Below, piece after piece: positions 16,801 to 24,652 of a DNA stretch of 30,547 bases; the first letter of the stretch is position 1; every line of letters begins with the position of its first letter. A program made the translations under genes and the position numbers. The notes beneath the pieces are model-generated. The model was not told the origin of the DNA. It saw only the letters and a list, made by a program, of their open reading frames with translations, and did not search any database. Source of the DNA: a candidate division WWE3 bacterium CG22_combo_CG10-13_8_21_14_all_39_12 (GTDB taxonomy: Bacteria > Patescibacteriota > 4484-211 > GCA-002791395); the NCBI GenBank assembly GCA_002771355.1, contig PCSU01000068.1:1-30547 (forward strand). Direction: 5' to 3'.

Positions 16801-17234
16801 TCTGATTCAAAAAATACACCTGGGGATCTTGTGAGCTGGTGAACAATCACACGTTCGGTACCATTAATGATAAAAGAACCACGGTTTGTCATTAAAGGAA
16901 GTTCGCCTAGATACACTTCTTGAGAAGTCCTTTTCCCAGACTCAATGTTGGTAAGAGTTGATTGTGCTGAAATCCTTGCTCCAAATGTAAGGCCTTTATC
17001 AATTGATTCTTCCCACGTGCTGTTCGGTTTTTCAACTTTGAGATTACTTAATGCAAGGGAGTAGTTTTCTGAGGTGTAGTCATCAATAGGAGAAACTTCA
17101 CTTAAAACCTCAGAAAGACCAGTGTTAATAAACCACTGATAGGACTGGAATTGAACATCTGCAAGATTGGGCACCTCTAGTGGTGAGTGTGCACTTGCAG
17201 CACCGAGTTGTATTCGCTCTCTATTTTTGGCCAT
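13875..17234 (-). CDS. rpoB: RNA polymerase beta subunit
   Basis: 1119 residues, compact (E. coli has 1342), lacking the large lineage-specific insertions. Landmarks: the rifampicin-pocket region GSGQLSHYMDQTNPLAE (382-398), then HLRRVSSLGPGGLTRDRAG (401-419); GYNYEDSIVISERL (681-694); GDKISGRHFSKG (835-846); LHHLIDDKAHARSTGPYSLV; and the C-terminal GEMEVWALEAYGAAHILQEML. The pocket position equal to E. coli Gln513 is His388. The near-invariant GRHGNKG reads GRHFSKG, and the following LNPLGVPSRMNIG reads LNPGSILSRMVIG. The C-terminal tail (about 1080-1119) is acidic and low complexity. No ribosomal-protein genes precede it; a promoter lies just upstream, and the neighbour there is infB, transcribed divergently. 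Confidence 0.98.
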   Translation of the reverse strand: MAKNRERIQLGAASAHSPLEVPNLADVQFQSYQWFINTGLSEVLSEVSPIDDYTSENYSLALSNLKVEKPNSTWEESIDKGLTFGARISAQSTLTNIESGKRTSQEVYLGELPLMTNRGSFIINGTERVIVHQLTRSPGVFFESDFSDRLQKNLYKAAIRPERGAWIEIETNKNNTLTARINRGRKISATTLLKAFGLRHKEIVAAFENMGLSPEEDYIGRTLETDIATNQEEAFLEIYGIMRPGDPRILENAADYFNGMFMDTRRFSLSHVGRYHMNNRFKTDFPYTKENFLLRHEDLINTFRKLIDLNVTQGTPDNIDHLSNRRVRSVGELAQQAFRIGFIRLERNIKDRLSIADPTVTLTPNILVNARPIVASMNEFFGSGQLSHYMDQTNPLAELEHLRRVSSLGPGGLTRDRAGIAVRDVQPSHYGRVDAIMTPEGPNIGLNLQLATYTRVNEFGFLEAPYRKVEHKGKDAFVTDEVVYLSADDEEQYRIAEATILTNDKGKITVDRAPVRYEGDFVLAYTPDIDFVDAHPAIMTGVSSGSIPFISSDAGARAQVASNMSKQAVPLITPMAPIVGTGIEPHVIAATGRSIVSKNDGTVEYVDSERIEVRTDNRDLDVYYLTKFRRTNDNSCYNNTPIVEKGQEVKEGEVLVDGPSSQNGDLALGKDLLVAYMPWGGYNYEDSIVISERLVKDDELTSIHIKEYVAQVMDTKLGPEDVTRDIPNVSEETLANLDESGIVTLGAEVKAGDILIGKIAPKGEQELTAEERLLRAIFGEKAREIRDTSLRLPHGDYGTVISITVLDKDNGDELGPGVLKSIKVQVAQKRKISVGDKISGRHFSKGIVAKIVPEEDLPYMDDGTPVDVILNPGSILSRMVIGMIIETHLGWAGKVLGEKYSVPAFDRVDPNLISNKLAEAGLPADGKVTLYDGRTGEAFKHKVMVGSTHIMKLHHLIDDKAHARSTGPYSLVTQQPLGGKAQMGGQRIGEMEVWALEAYGAAHILQEMLTLKSDDVVGRAKAFEAIIKGLPIPEARLPEAFKLLIKELNSLGLSVEAISDSKDTTGIDASRIIESATLADDRPLEETPLVKSISEDSKETKKTNKTTDEIVDEDKVSEE

Positions 17235-17248
17235 GCGCAGGTTATCGG

Positions 17249-17277
17249 ATACTGTATTACTATATCATGCGTGTCAA
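17249..17277 (-). promoter_or_regulatory. rpoBC promoter
   Basis: On the minus strand TTGACA (17277-17272), 17-bp spacer, CAGTAT (17254-17249). The rpoB ATG (17234) is 14 nt past the -10 box, giving a leader of about 8 nt with no Shine-Dalgarno site. The -35 is perfect and the -10 is poor. Confidence 0.5.
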
Positions 17278-17346
17278 CAACACACAGTATGCATAAATCA
17301 TATACAAACATATGCATGTTCGTGTAAGTATAGATTCATATCACTG

Positions 17347-17410
17347 TTGACGGATATACTAATAGAAAGTATTACACATTTGAGTACAAAACTCAAGACT
17401 GTTTTTCAGT
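17347..17410 (+). promoter_or_regulatory. Possible distal infB promoter and structured leader
   Basis: TTGACG (17347-17352), 17-bp spacer, TATTAC (17370-17375) could start a second transcript upstream of infB near 17382. That region holds a hairpin TTGAGT-ACAAA-ACTCAA (380-396 past 17000) and then ACTG-TTTTT-CAGT (17398-17410). The first hairpin followed by the T run resembles a small attenuator. This is suggestive only. Confidence 0.3.
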
Positions 17411-17436
17411 TTTCAACATAAATTTTATATATGACA

Positions 17437-17442
17437 TATAAT
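17437..17442 (+). promoter_or_regulatory. infB proximal -10 box
   Basis: TATAAT (17437-17442) ends exactly 6 nt before ATG 17449, which places the predicted transcription start on the A of the start codon. This decides the start against the in-frame ATG at 17431, which lies upstream of the -10 box. The -35 is unclear (TTCAAC at 17412, 19-bp spacing). Confidence 0.6.
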
Positions 17443-17448
17443 GGTCAT

Positions 17449-18927
17449 ATGTCGACAGCACAAAGAGCCCCCATTGTAACCATTTTAGGCCATGTTGATC
17501 ATGGTAAGACCAGTTTGCTTGATAAGATAAGAAGTAGTAGTATTCAGTCATCTGAGGCAGGTGGTATTACTCAAACAATAGGTGCGTACCAGATTGTAAG
17601 TGGAGTAAGAAAGATTACATTTATTGATACTCCCGGACATGAAGCTTTCGCAAAAATGAGAGCCCGCGGTGGTACTGTTGCTGACATTATTGTTTTAGTT
17701 ATTGCTGCTGATGATGGGATTATGGCACAAACTGAGGAAGCAATTAGTCACGCAAAAGCTTCTGGTGCACCAATTATTGTTGCAATTAATAAAATTGATG
17801 TACCGGGTGCTGTTGCTCAGAAGGTGAGAACTCAGCTTACTTCCCATGATCTAATTCCCGACACTAATGGTGGAGATGTTATTACGGTTGAGACTTCGGC
17901 ACAAACAGGTCAGGGTATTGACATACTACTTTCAAAGATTCTGGAGGTTGCTGATTCATTGAACCTTAAGGCCGACCCATCAGCTGAAGTTGATGCCGTT
18001 GTATTAGAAAGTTATCTTGATGCTCGTCGTGGTCCAGTTGCAAATGTTGTGGTATTGAGTGGAACAATATCCTCACGAGATGCGCTCGCCTCAAATACAG
18101 CTGTTGCTCGAGTGAAGGTTCTTACTGACTGGAAAGGTGAAACAGTGGTGTCAGCTGGGCCATCTGATCCAGTTATGCTACTTGGTTTCAATAAGGTTCC
18201 TGAGGTGGGGGAACACATAAAGTCATTTTCAGATATTAAATTGGCGCAGGCTTATGTTACGGATTACGAGAATTCTTTAAAGACCGAGAGAGTAACTGCA
18301 GCAGACAGAGTTAAAGAGGCGTTATTAAAAAGAGATACCCAAGAAATCGCGCTTGTCGTTAAAGCTGATTCTCAAGGTTCTCTTGAAGCGGTTAAGGAAT
18401 CTCTTGGACGTTTGGACCAGGAACCAGTTCGGTTGTCTATTATTCATAGTGGTATTGGTGGGATTACTGAGGCTGATATATTGTTGGCTTTACCAGTTAA
18501 AGGAATTGTAATTGGGTTTAATGTTGGGGCAGATAAAAGCGCACAAAAAGTTGCTCAAAAGGAAAAAGTGATTTACAGGACGTATGAGATTATTTACAAT
18601 CTTATTGATGAATTAACTGATGTTGTTCATGGTGAACTCGATAGGATTAGTCCTACCATATTAGGTGAGGCTCGAGTTAAGCAACTTTTCGAGCTTTCAA
18701 ACGGTGAGCTTGTTGCAGGTTCTATTGTTGAATCTGGAACAATGAAAAAGGGTAATAAGGTTATTATAATTCGAGATAGTAAGGAAATGGGTGAAAGTTC
18801 AATTACGTCATTAAGAATAAACAAAGATCAGGTCGGAGATGTGGGAGAGGGTAAGGATTGTGGAATAATCTTAAAAGACTACAAAGATATTGTTGTTGGG
18901 GATACTATTCGTGCAATGGGCACATAG
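17449..18927 (+). CDS. infB: Translation initiation factor IF-2, short form
   Basis: GTPase that brings initiator tRNA to the 30S subunit and promotes subunit joining. The 492 residues begin directly at the G domain: G1 GHVDHGKT (14-21), G2 GGITQTIGAY (38-47), G3 DTPGH (60-64), G4 NKID (114-117). Domain II and the C1 and C2 domains follow; C2, which binds fMet-tRNA, is complete and ends IVVGDTIRAMG. The variable N-terminal region and IF2_N modules present in most bacteria (700-900 residues) are absent, apart from an 8-residue lead-in. mltG follows 9 bp downstream on the same transcript. nusA, its partner in many bacterial operons, is nearby but on the opposite strand. Confidence 0.96.
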   Translation: MSTAQRAPIVTILGHVDHGKTSLLDKIRSSSIQSSEAGGITQTIGAYQIVSGVRKITFIDTPGHEAFAKMRARGGTVADIIVLVIAADDGIMAQTEEAISHAKASGAPIIVAINKIDVPGAVAQKVRTQLTSHDLIPDTNGGDVITVETSAQTGQGIDILLSKILEVADSLNLKADPSAEVDAVVLESYLDARRGPVANVVVLSGTISSRDALASNTAVARVKVLTDWKGETVVSAGPSDPVMLLGFNKVPEVGEHIKSFSDIKLAQAYVTDYENSLKTERVTAADRVKEALLKRDTQEIALVVKADSQGSLEAVKESLGRLDQEPVRLSIIHSGIGGITEADILLALPVKGIVIGFNVGADKSAQKVAQKEKVIYRTYEIIYNLIDELTDVVHGELDRISPTILGEARVKQLFELSNGELVAGSIVESGTMKKGNKVIIIRDSKEMGESSITSLRINKDQVGDVGEGKDCGIILKDYKDIVVGDTIRAMGT

Positions 18928-18936
18928 AAAAGGACC

Positions 18937-19950
18937 ATGTTCAAAAAAGTACGTCTATTATTACTACTCGCTGTTGTAACTGTTGTAATTGCAATTGCAT
19001 ATATTGAAGTCTCTGTTGGCAGATATGCTATTCCAGAAGGACTTTCTAGTTATGATTTTTCGATTCAAGAAGGGCAATCTATCTCTGGAGTTTTAAACTC
19101 CTTAGAAGAATCTTCCTATATTCCTCATGCAAAAATGGTACAAATGTATTTTCGAATACATCCACTTTCTAAGTATGTTGTTCATGCGGGTGAATACACT
19201 CTAGCTCCAGGAATGGGCGTTACAGATATAATTTCTTCTCTACAAGGTGGAACCTTTGCGAGACAGTTAACTTTTTTGGAAGGGTGGAGGAGGGAACAAT
19301 ATGTACAATATCTTGACGGTATGATGGGCAGGGAGTTTGCTCAAGAGTTTTTTGATATGACCAAAGATGCAGAAGGGACGCTTTTCCCCGATACTTACTT
19401 TATCGATACCTACACAACCCCACAGCAGTTATTTGAAAAAATTACACAGAATTATCATTCAAAAATTGATCAACTTCAAGATGAGATTTTGTCTAGTGGT
19501 CTATCTGAACATGAAATTGTTATTTTGGCATCTATTCTTGAAAGAGAATCGTTTTCAAATACTGAACGACCAGTTATTGCAGGTATCTTAATAAAAAGGC
19601 TTATGAATGGATGGATGCTTGCTGTTGATGCAACAGTCCAGTATGCTCTAACTTCAGAGCGTTTGTTAGATAACCCAGAGTTACTGTGGTCTCTTGATTC
19701 TAAAGAGTGGTGGCCACAAGGGTTAACAAGTGCTGATTTAGAAATTGACTCTCCATATAATCTTCGCACGCAAACAGGCCTTACCCCAACTGCTATAGCT
19801 AGTCCTGGGTTTGAATCCTTATTGGCTGTTGTCAATTATGAGGAGTCTCCATATTGGTATTACCTAAATGATCAGAAGGGTATAACAAGATTTTCAACAA
19901 CCTTAGACGAGCACAATCAAACCATTGGTCAATTTGGAATTTCTGAATAA
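18937..19950 (+). CDS. mltG: Endolytic murein transglycosylase MltG (YceG-like)
   Basis: Membrane-anchored enzyme that cuts nascent peptidoglycan strands and helps set their length. The 337 residues have a membrane helix at about 5-23, a LysM-like subdomain (FSIQEGQSISGVLNSL, about 41-56), and the YceG catalytic domain. Catalytic Glu202 lies in LASILERES (197-205). Also present are AVDATVQYAL, YNLRTQTGLTP, AIASPG and, near the end, FSTTLDEHNQTI. AAAAGGA lies 3 nt before the ATG, a ribosome site for an operon-internal gene behind infB. It converges with nusA, with a 13-bp gap and no clear terminator. Confidence 0.94.
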   Translation: MFKKVRLLLLLAVVTVVIAIAYIEVSVGRYAIPEGLSSYDFSIQEGQSISGVLNSLEESSYIPHAKMVQMYFRIHPLSKYVVHAGEYTLAPGMGVTDIISSLQGGTFARQLTFLEGWRREQYVQYLDGMMGREFAQEFFDMTKDAEGTLFPDTYFIDTYTTPQQLFEKITQNYHSKIDQLQDEILSSGLSEHEIVILASILERESFSNTERPVIAGILIKRLMNGWMLAVDATVQYALTSERLLDNPELLWSLDSKEWWPQGLTSADLEIDSPYNLRTQTGLTPTAIASPGFESLLAVVNYEESPYWYYLNDQKGITRFSTTLDEHNQTIGQFGISE

Positions 19951-19963
19951 ATAGGTTTAACTA

Positions 19964-21061
19964 TTATTCTGTAGTTTCTTTTGTCTTGGGGTCTGAATCA
20001 ATACTAGTTTCCGTTAGAGATTCCTTTTCCTCAGTAGTCTCAACAATAGGTGCTGTAGGTTCTCCTACACTTTCTTCGCTTTCCTTTTTGGCTTTTACTT
20101 CCTGACTAAATACCTGTCCAGTGCTACTTACAATATCAATGCGATAGCCTGTTAACTTTGATGCGAGACGAACATTTTGACCTTCTTTTCCAATAGCCAA
20201 AGACAGTTCTTCCTCTTCAACTTCAACCTTTGCAGTTTTGTTTTTTTCATCAATGGTAACTTTTACTATCTGAGCAGGGGACAGTGCATTTTTAATAAAT
20301 TCCTCAGTATCACTACTCCATAAAATAATATCCATCTTTTCACCCTGAAGTTCATCGGTCACAGTTTGTACACGCACACCACGTTGGCCAACCATTGAAC
20401 CAACAGGATCTACGCCGTGTTGCGTACTAGCAACAGCAATTTTGCTTCGGCTTCCGGGTTCTCGCGACAGGGCCTTTATTACAACAGCTTTACTCTGGAG
20501 TTCAGGAATTTCAAGCTCAAAAAGCCCTTCCACAAGTTTACTGTCTGAACGTGAAACAGTAATATTATTTCTTGGAAGCTCAGGGTTGATTTCCTTAATA
20601 TAAAACTTTTGTCGTTGGTTATTACGGTATTCTTCGTTATAAACCTGTTCTTCTCGTGGCATTATAGCAACGGTTCTTCCTAGATCAACCAGCCAACTAC
20701 CACGTTCAAAACGTTGGAGCATTCCGGGAACAACTTCACCAAGTTTACCTTGAAATTCAGTTACAACAGCTTGTTTTTCAGCTTCGCGAACGCCTTGCAA
20801 GATCACTTGTTTTGCAGTTTGGGCTGCAATACGTCCAAAACCTGGAGGTGTTACATTTGTTGATCCTTGCATTAATACAACCTCACCCGATTCTTCATCA
20901 ATGTGAACAACAACTTCTGAGTTTTCACTTGCCTGCGCAGGGTAGTCTTTGGTATATGCTGCAAGCATAGCCCGTTCAAGAGTCTCAACAATTTCCTCGG
21001 CGGTAATTCCTCGCTCATTTGCGATTTGTTTAATTGCTGCCATAAATTCTGATCTAGTCAT
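19964..21061 (-). CDS. nusA: Transcription termination/antitermination factor NusA
   Basis: RNA polymerase-binding factor controlling pausing, termination and antitermination. The 365 residues contain the N-terminal polymerase-binding domain (1 to about 105), an S1 domain (about 108-175, GMLQRFERGSWLVDLG), and two KH domains (about 200-315) with VGSMVGQRGVRVQTV and LSLAIGKEGQNVRLASKL. The tail from about 325 is Glu/Ser/Thr-rich and disordered; there are no C-terminal acidic repeats like those of E. coli. The start is set by an extended -10 box ending 6 nt before ATG 21061. The gene follows dnaJ by 67 bp on the same strand but has its own promoter. The usual rimP and infB neighbours are not in the operon. 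Confidence 0.96.
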   Translation of the reverse strand: MTRSEFMAAIKQIANERGITAEEIVETLERAMLAAYTKDYPAQASENSEVVVHIDEESGEVVLMQGSTNVTPPGFGRIAAQTAKQVILQGVREAEKQAVVTEFQGKLGEVVPGMLQRFERGSWLVDLGRTVAIMPREEQVYNEEYRNNQRQKFYIKEINPELPRNNITVSRSDSKLVEGLFELEIPELQSKAVVIKALSREPGSRSKIAVASTQHGVDPVGSMVGQRGVRVQTVTDELQGEKMDIILWSSDTEEFIKNALSPAQIVKVTIDEKNKTAKVEVEEEELSLAIGKEGQNVRLASKLTGYRIDIVSSTGQVFSQEVKAKKESEESVGEPTAPIVETTEEKESLTETSIDSDPKTKETTE

Positions 21062-21067
21062 GCATGG

Positions 21068-21076
21068 ATTATATCA
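21068..21076 (-). promoter_or_regulatory. nusA promoter (extended -10)
   Basis: On the minus strand TGATATAAT (21076-21068) is a perfect extended -10 box. It ends 6 nt before ATG 21061, so transcription should begin at the start codon. No -35 match is visible, as is usual for extended -10 promoters. Confidence 0.65.
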
Positions 21077-21128
21077 TTTTGCACCAATAAAAAATGAAAC
21101 TCGTATTTTTACAAGCGAACTGGCTCGA

Positions 21129-22268
21129 TTATGAGAAGAACTTTTCAAGGAGTGAAGGTGAATCGGATTCAATAACTTTTAGTTTTTCAAACAAACTTTT
21201 CTGCTCTTTGGTTAGTTTTTTGGGGATTTCTATGGAAACTGTGACAATTTGTTGACCTTTTCTTTGGGTTCTGATGTCGGGAACACCTTGGTCTTTAAGT
21301 GTAAACTCTTTGTTTGAAGCTGTCCCAGCTGGGATAACTAGGTTCTCAGTTCCGTGAATAGTTGGTATTTCAAGTGTATCTCCAAGAACAGCTTGGGATA
21401 TTGTTATGGGTATTGTTAGTAAGATATTGTTTCCACTTCGAGAAAAAACTTTATGTGGAGAAACTTTAAATATTATGTAAAGGTCTCCGGCAGGGCTATT
21501 ATTTTCTCCAACATTTCCTTTACCAGAATATTTAATTCGAATACCTGTTTCAACTCCAGCGGGAATGTCTACCGTTATTGATTCAGTTGTTTTCTGACGG
21601 CCTGTACTACTGCAATTAACACAAGGATTTGTAATTTTTTGACCCTTTCCCCTGCAATCAGGACATATGGTAGTTTGGGTATATTGCGCCCCAAATATTG
21701 ATCTGTTGGATGTTACTTGTCCGCTGCCACTACACGTTTTGCATTGTTCCTGGCCTTTGCCCCCGTTATTGCTTCCTGAACCTTTGCAGTTTGAACATTG
21801 GGCGAATCTAGAATATGAGATTTTTTTACCTGCCCCATGTACTGCTTCATCAAATGAAATTGACATTACAGTTTCAATGCTTTCCCCACGAGATGGTTGT
21901 CGTTGAGTTCCACCACTATACCCTCGTGAACCAAAAATACTTTCGAAGATATCGAATGGATCCTGTCCACCCCCAAAAATGTCTTCATAGTTAATTCCTC
22001 CTTGACCATAAGATTGGTTTCCACCTCGGCCATAACCACCTTTTTGGGCTTGTTCAAATCCGGAATGGCCCATACGATCGTATGCTGCACGTTTTTCCTC
22101 ATCTGAAAGAATTTGGTATGCTTTTGAAATCTTTTTGAACGTATCTTGAGCGGAAGGGTCTTTGTTTATATCGGGGTGATATTCTTTTGCGCGTTTTTTA
22201 TATGCCTTTTTTATTTCTTCAATAGAGGCACTTTTAGAAACACCAAGAATGTCATAATATGATTCCAT
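21129..22268 (-). CDS. dnaJ: Chaperone DnaJ (type I Hsp40)
   Basis: Co-chaperone that delivers clients to DnaK and stimulates its ATPase. The 379 residues have a J domain (1 to about 67) with HPD at 31-33, a Gly/Phe/Gln-rich linker (about 68-127), and a zinc-binding region with four cysteine pairs (Cys158/161, 176/179, 202/205, 216/219). The fourth repeat reads CVNCSSTG, lacking the first glycine of CxxCxGxG. Two beta-sandwich client-binding domains follow, ending at about 365. The ATG is 2 bp after the dnaK stop codon, so the gene is translated from the grpE-dnaK-dnaJ transcript. Confidence 0.97.
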   Translation of the reverse strand: MESYYDILGVSKSASIEEIKKAYKKRAKEYHPDINKDPSAQDTFKKISKAYQILSDEEKRAAYDRMGHSGFEQAQKGGYGRGGNQSYGQGGINYEDIFGGGQDPFDIFESIFGSRGYSGGTQRQPSRGESIETVMSISFDEAVHGAGKKISYSRFAQCSNCKGSGSNNGGKGQEQCKTCSGSGQVTSNRSIFGAQYTQTTICPDCRGKGQKITNPCVNCSSTGRQKTTESITVDIPAGVETGIRIKYSGKGNVGENNSPAGDLYIIFKVSPHKVFSRSGNNILLTIPITISQAVLGDTLEIPTIHGTENLVIPAGTASNKEFTLKDQGVPDIRTQRKGQQIVTVSIEIPKKLTKEQKSLFEKLKVIESDSPSLLEKFFS

Positions 22269-22270
22269 CC

Positions 22271-24193
22271 TTAATTCTTAGTATCATTGGTATCATCAAC
22301 AACTGTTCCTTCAACGGGTTCTTCTGTTGGACTTTCGGACGATTCATCTCCAGTAGGTTCAGAAGTGTTATTCGAAGAATCTGCAGTCTCTTCTTGCGTT
22401 GTGTTTTGATACATTGCTGCTCCAACTTCTTGTATGGCTTTTGATAACGATTCTGTTTTAGTCTTAATCACTTCAAAATCTTCTCCACTCATTGCTTGAC
22501 GGAGTTCATCAATATGTGTTTGAACGGTTGATTTTTGTTCTTCGCTAATTTTATCTCCGCCATCCTTGAGTGTCTTTTCTGCGGTGTAAAGGAGAGTATC
22601 TGCTTGATTAATAGTCTCAGAGTGTTCTTTTTTCTTTAGATCTTCCTGGGCATTCATTTCAGCTTCTTGCTTCATTCTTTTAACTTCATCTGCACTTAAA
22701 TCAGTAGTGTTTTGTATGGTAATTTGTTGTTTTGTATTTGTTGCTTTATCAACAGCTGACACATTTAAGATGCCATTTGCGTCTATATCAAACGTAACTT
22801 CTACTTGAGGTATTCCTCGGGGTGCTGGAGGAATGCCAGACAGAATAAATTTACCGAGTGATTTATTGTCTGTTGCCATGGGACGTTCTCCCTGGAGTAC
22901 ATTAATCTCAACTGATGTTTGGTTGTCTGCTGCAGTTGAAAATACTTGAGATTCTGCTGCAGGAATGGTGGTATTTCTTTCAATGAGAGGTGTTGATACG
23001 CCACCTAAGGTTTCGATTCCAAGCGTAAGTGGCGTTACATCAAGTAGTAGAACATCTTTAACTTCTCCACCAAGAACACCAGCCTGAATAGCAGCACCTA
23101 TAGCAACAACTTCGTCAGGATTTACACCTTTGTGAGGTTCCTTACCAAAGAATTCGGTAACCTTTTGTTGAATGTATGGCATGCGTGTTTGTCCTCCAAC
23201 GAGAACAACTTCATTAATTTCCTCTTTTTTAAGACCAGCATCTTTAAGTGCTTTTTCTAGTGCTACATATGTTTTGGAGACGAGTCCGTCTACTAATTGT
23301 TCTAATTTTGCGCGAGATAGTTTAACCTGAAGATGTTTAGGTCCTGTCTGATCTGCTGTAATGTATGGAATGTTTACTTCTGTTTCTGTTTTGGTTGACA
23401 ATTCCTTTTTAGCCTTTTCTGATGCTTCTTTTAGTCGTTGGAGGGCCTGTTTGTCTTGTTTTAGATCAACGCCTTGTTCATTTTTAAATTCTGTTGCTAT
23501 GTAATCAATAATTACTTGGTCAAAGTCATCTCCACCAAGATGAGTGTCTCCACTTGTGGATTTAACTTCAAAAACGCCATCTCCCACCTCAAGAATTGAA
23601 ATATCAAATGTTCCACCACCAAGGTCGTATACAGCAATGAGTTCATGGTTTTCTTTTTCTAATCCATAGGCTAAGGCTGCAGCAGTAGGTTCATTAATAA
23701 TTCGTTTAACATCCAATCCAGCAATCTCTCCTGCTTGTTTTGTAGCCTGGCGCTGTGCATCATCAAAGTACGCTGGAACCGTTATAACAGCAGAATCAAC
23801 GGTTTCACCAAGATAGCTCTCAGCATCTTGCTTTAATTTCATCAAAATTTTAGCTGAGATTTCTTGAGGAGTGAATGTTTTATCGCCAACTTTTACGACT
23901 GCTGCATCGTTTTTTCCTGCAACAACGTCATACCCAATGAATTTTTTTGCTTCTTGAACATTCTCGTCTGAGATTTTGTAACCCATTAATCTTTTTATTG
24001 AGTAAATGGTTTTTTCTGGTGCGACAATTAGTTGACGTTTTGCGACTTCTCCAACAACATTATTTTCTACATCAACAACCGAAGGAACGGTCTGGCCACC
24101 TTCGCTTGATGGTATTACTTTTGGTTGCCCACCTTCCATAACTGCAACGACTGAATTTGTTGTTCCTAGGTCGATTCCTACTGTTTTTGCCAT
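22271..24193 (-). CDS. dnaK: Chaperone DnaK (Hsp70)
   Basis: ATP-driven chaperone, 640 residues. It begins MAKTVGIDLGTTNSVVAVME; other signatures are NEPTAAALAYGLEK, AVYDLGGGTFDISILE and VLVGGQTRMPYIQQKV in the nucleotide-binding domain, then the linker KDVLLLDVTPLTLGIET and the substrate-binding beta domain and lid. The C-terminal 40 residues are acidic and low complexity (Glu, Ser, Thr, Asp). The start is set at ATG 24193 by the conserved N-terminus and by GGAGGAG (24212-24206), 12 nt upstream inside the end of grpE; an in-frame TTG at 24214 would add seven non-conserved residues. The gene follows grpE by 4 bp. Confidence 0.98.
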   Translation of the reverse strand: MAKTVGIDLGTTNSVVAVMEGGQPKVIPSSEGGQTVPSVVDVENNVVGEVAKRQLIVAPEKTIYSIKRLMGYKISDENVQEAKKFIGYDVVAGKNDAAVVKVGDKTFTPQEISAKILMKLKQDAESYLGETVDSAVITVPAYFDDAQRQATKQAGEIAGLDVKRIINEPTAAALAYGLEKENHELIAVYDLGGGTFDISILEVGDGVFEVKSTSGDTHLGGDDFDQVIIDYIATEFKNEQGVDLKQDKQALQRLKEASEKAKKELSTKTETEVNIPYITADQTGPKHLQVKLSRAKLEQLVDGLVSKTYVALEKALKDAGLKKEEINEVVLVGGQTRMPYIQQKVTEFFGKEPHKGVNPDEVVAIGAAIQAGVLGGEVKDVLLLDVTPLTLGIETLGGVSTPLIERNTTIPAAESQVFSTAADNQTSVEINVLQGERPMATDNKSLGKFILSGIPPAPRGIPQVEVTFDIDANGILNVSAVDKATNTKQQITIQNTTDLSADEVKRMKQEAEMNAQEDLKKKEHSETINQADTLLYTAEKTLKDGGDKISEEQKSTVQTHIDELRQAMSGEDFEVIKTKTESLSKAIQEVGAAMYQNTTQEETADSSNNTSEPTGDESSESPTEEPVEGTVVDDTNDTKN

Positions 24194-24197
24194 AATA

Positions 24198-24635
24198 TTA
24201 TTTATCTCCTCCAACTTTTACACGCGCAGGACGAATAAGTTTATCATGCAACGTGTATGCTGAATTATACACCTTTGTAACTGTATCGCCCTTACCATCT
24301 GTTTCAGTTGCTTCCATTATTTGGGGGTCAAAAGTATCACCAATCTGGACCTTTTTTTCTAAAAAGCCTTCGTGCGCAAGAATTGTTGTGAAGCGGGCTA
24401 GTGTCATTGATAAGCCATCAACTACAGAAATTAAGTTCATTATCATTGCTTGATTTGAATACTTAATAACATCTTCTTTTTCTTTCTCAAAACGTTTTTT
24501 TAAGTTGTCGTAATCGGCTAAAGCCCGCTTTAATTGAGACTCAGTATTTGATGTAGAATCTGCTACTATTTGTGTTTCGAGTTGCTCTTCTTGATGGTTT
24601 TGGGTTGTTACTGGATCTTTAGAAGGTGTGTCCAT
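24198..24635 (-). CDS. grpE: Nucleotide exchange factor GrpE
   Basis: GrpE releases ADP from DnaK. The protein has 145 residues from ATG 24635, starting MDTPSKDPVTTQ. A disordered acidic N-terminus is followed by a long coiled-coil (about 33-65, LKRALADYDNLKKRFEKEKE), helices (NLISVVDGLSMTLARF), and the C-terminal beta wing with FDPQIMEAT and VYNSAYTLHDKLIRPARVKV. An upstream in-frame ATG (24659) lies before the -10 box and is unlikely to be used. It is the first gene of the grpE-dnaK-dnaJ unit and overlaps nothing. Confidence 0.93.
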   Translation of the reverse strand: MDTPSKDPVTTQNHQEEQLETQIVADSTSNTESQLKRALADYDNLKKRFEKEKEDVIKYSNQAMIMNLISVVDGLSMTLARFTTILAHEGFLEKKVQIGDTFDPQIMEATETDGKGDTVTKVYNSAYTLHDKLIRPARVKVGGDK

Positions 24636-24641
24636 GTGTTT

Positions 24642-24647
24642 ATTATA
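24642..24647 (-). promoter_or_regulatory. grpE -10 box
   Basis: TATAAT on the minus strand (24647-24642) ends 6 nt before ATG 24635, so transcription is predicted to begin at the start codon. The box lies just past the hrcA stop codon. No CIRCE element (TTAGCACTC, 9 bp, GAGTGCTAA) is seen nearby. Confidence 0.55.
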
Positions 24648-24652
24648 TCTGA

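Noticed and set aside
17431..17448. Upstream ATG for infB adding six residues
   Set aside because: The TATAAT box at 17437-17442 lies inside that extension, so the mRNA from this promoter begins at 17449.
24194..24214. Upstream TTG start for dnaK adding seven residues
   Set aside because: The conserved MAKTVGIDLG N-terminus and the GGAGGAG site support ATG 24193.
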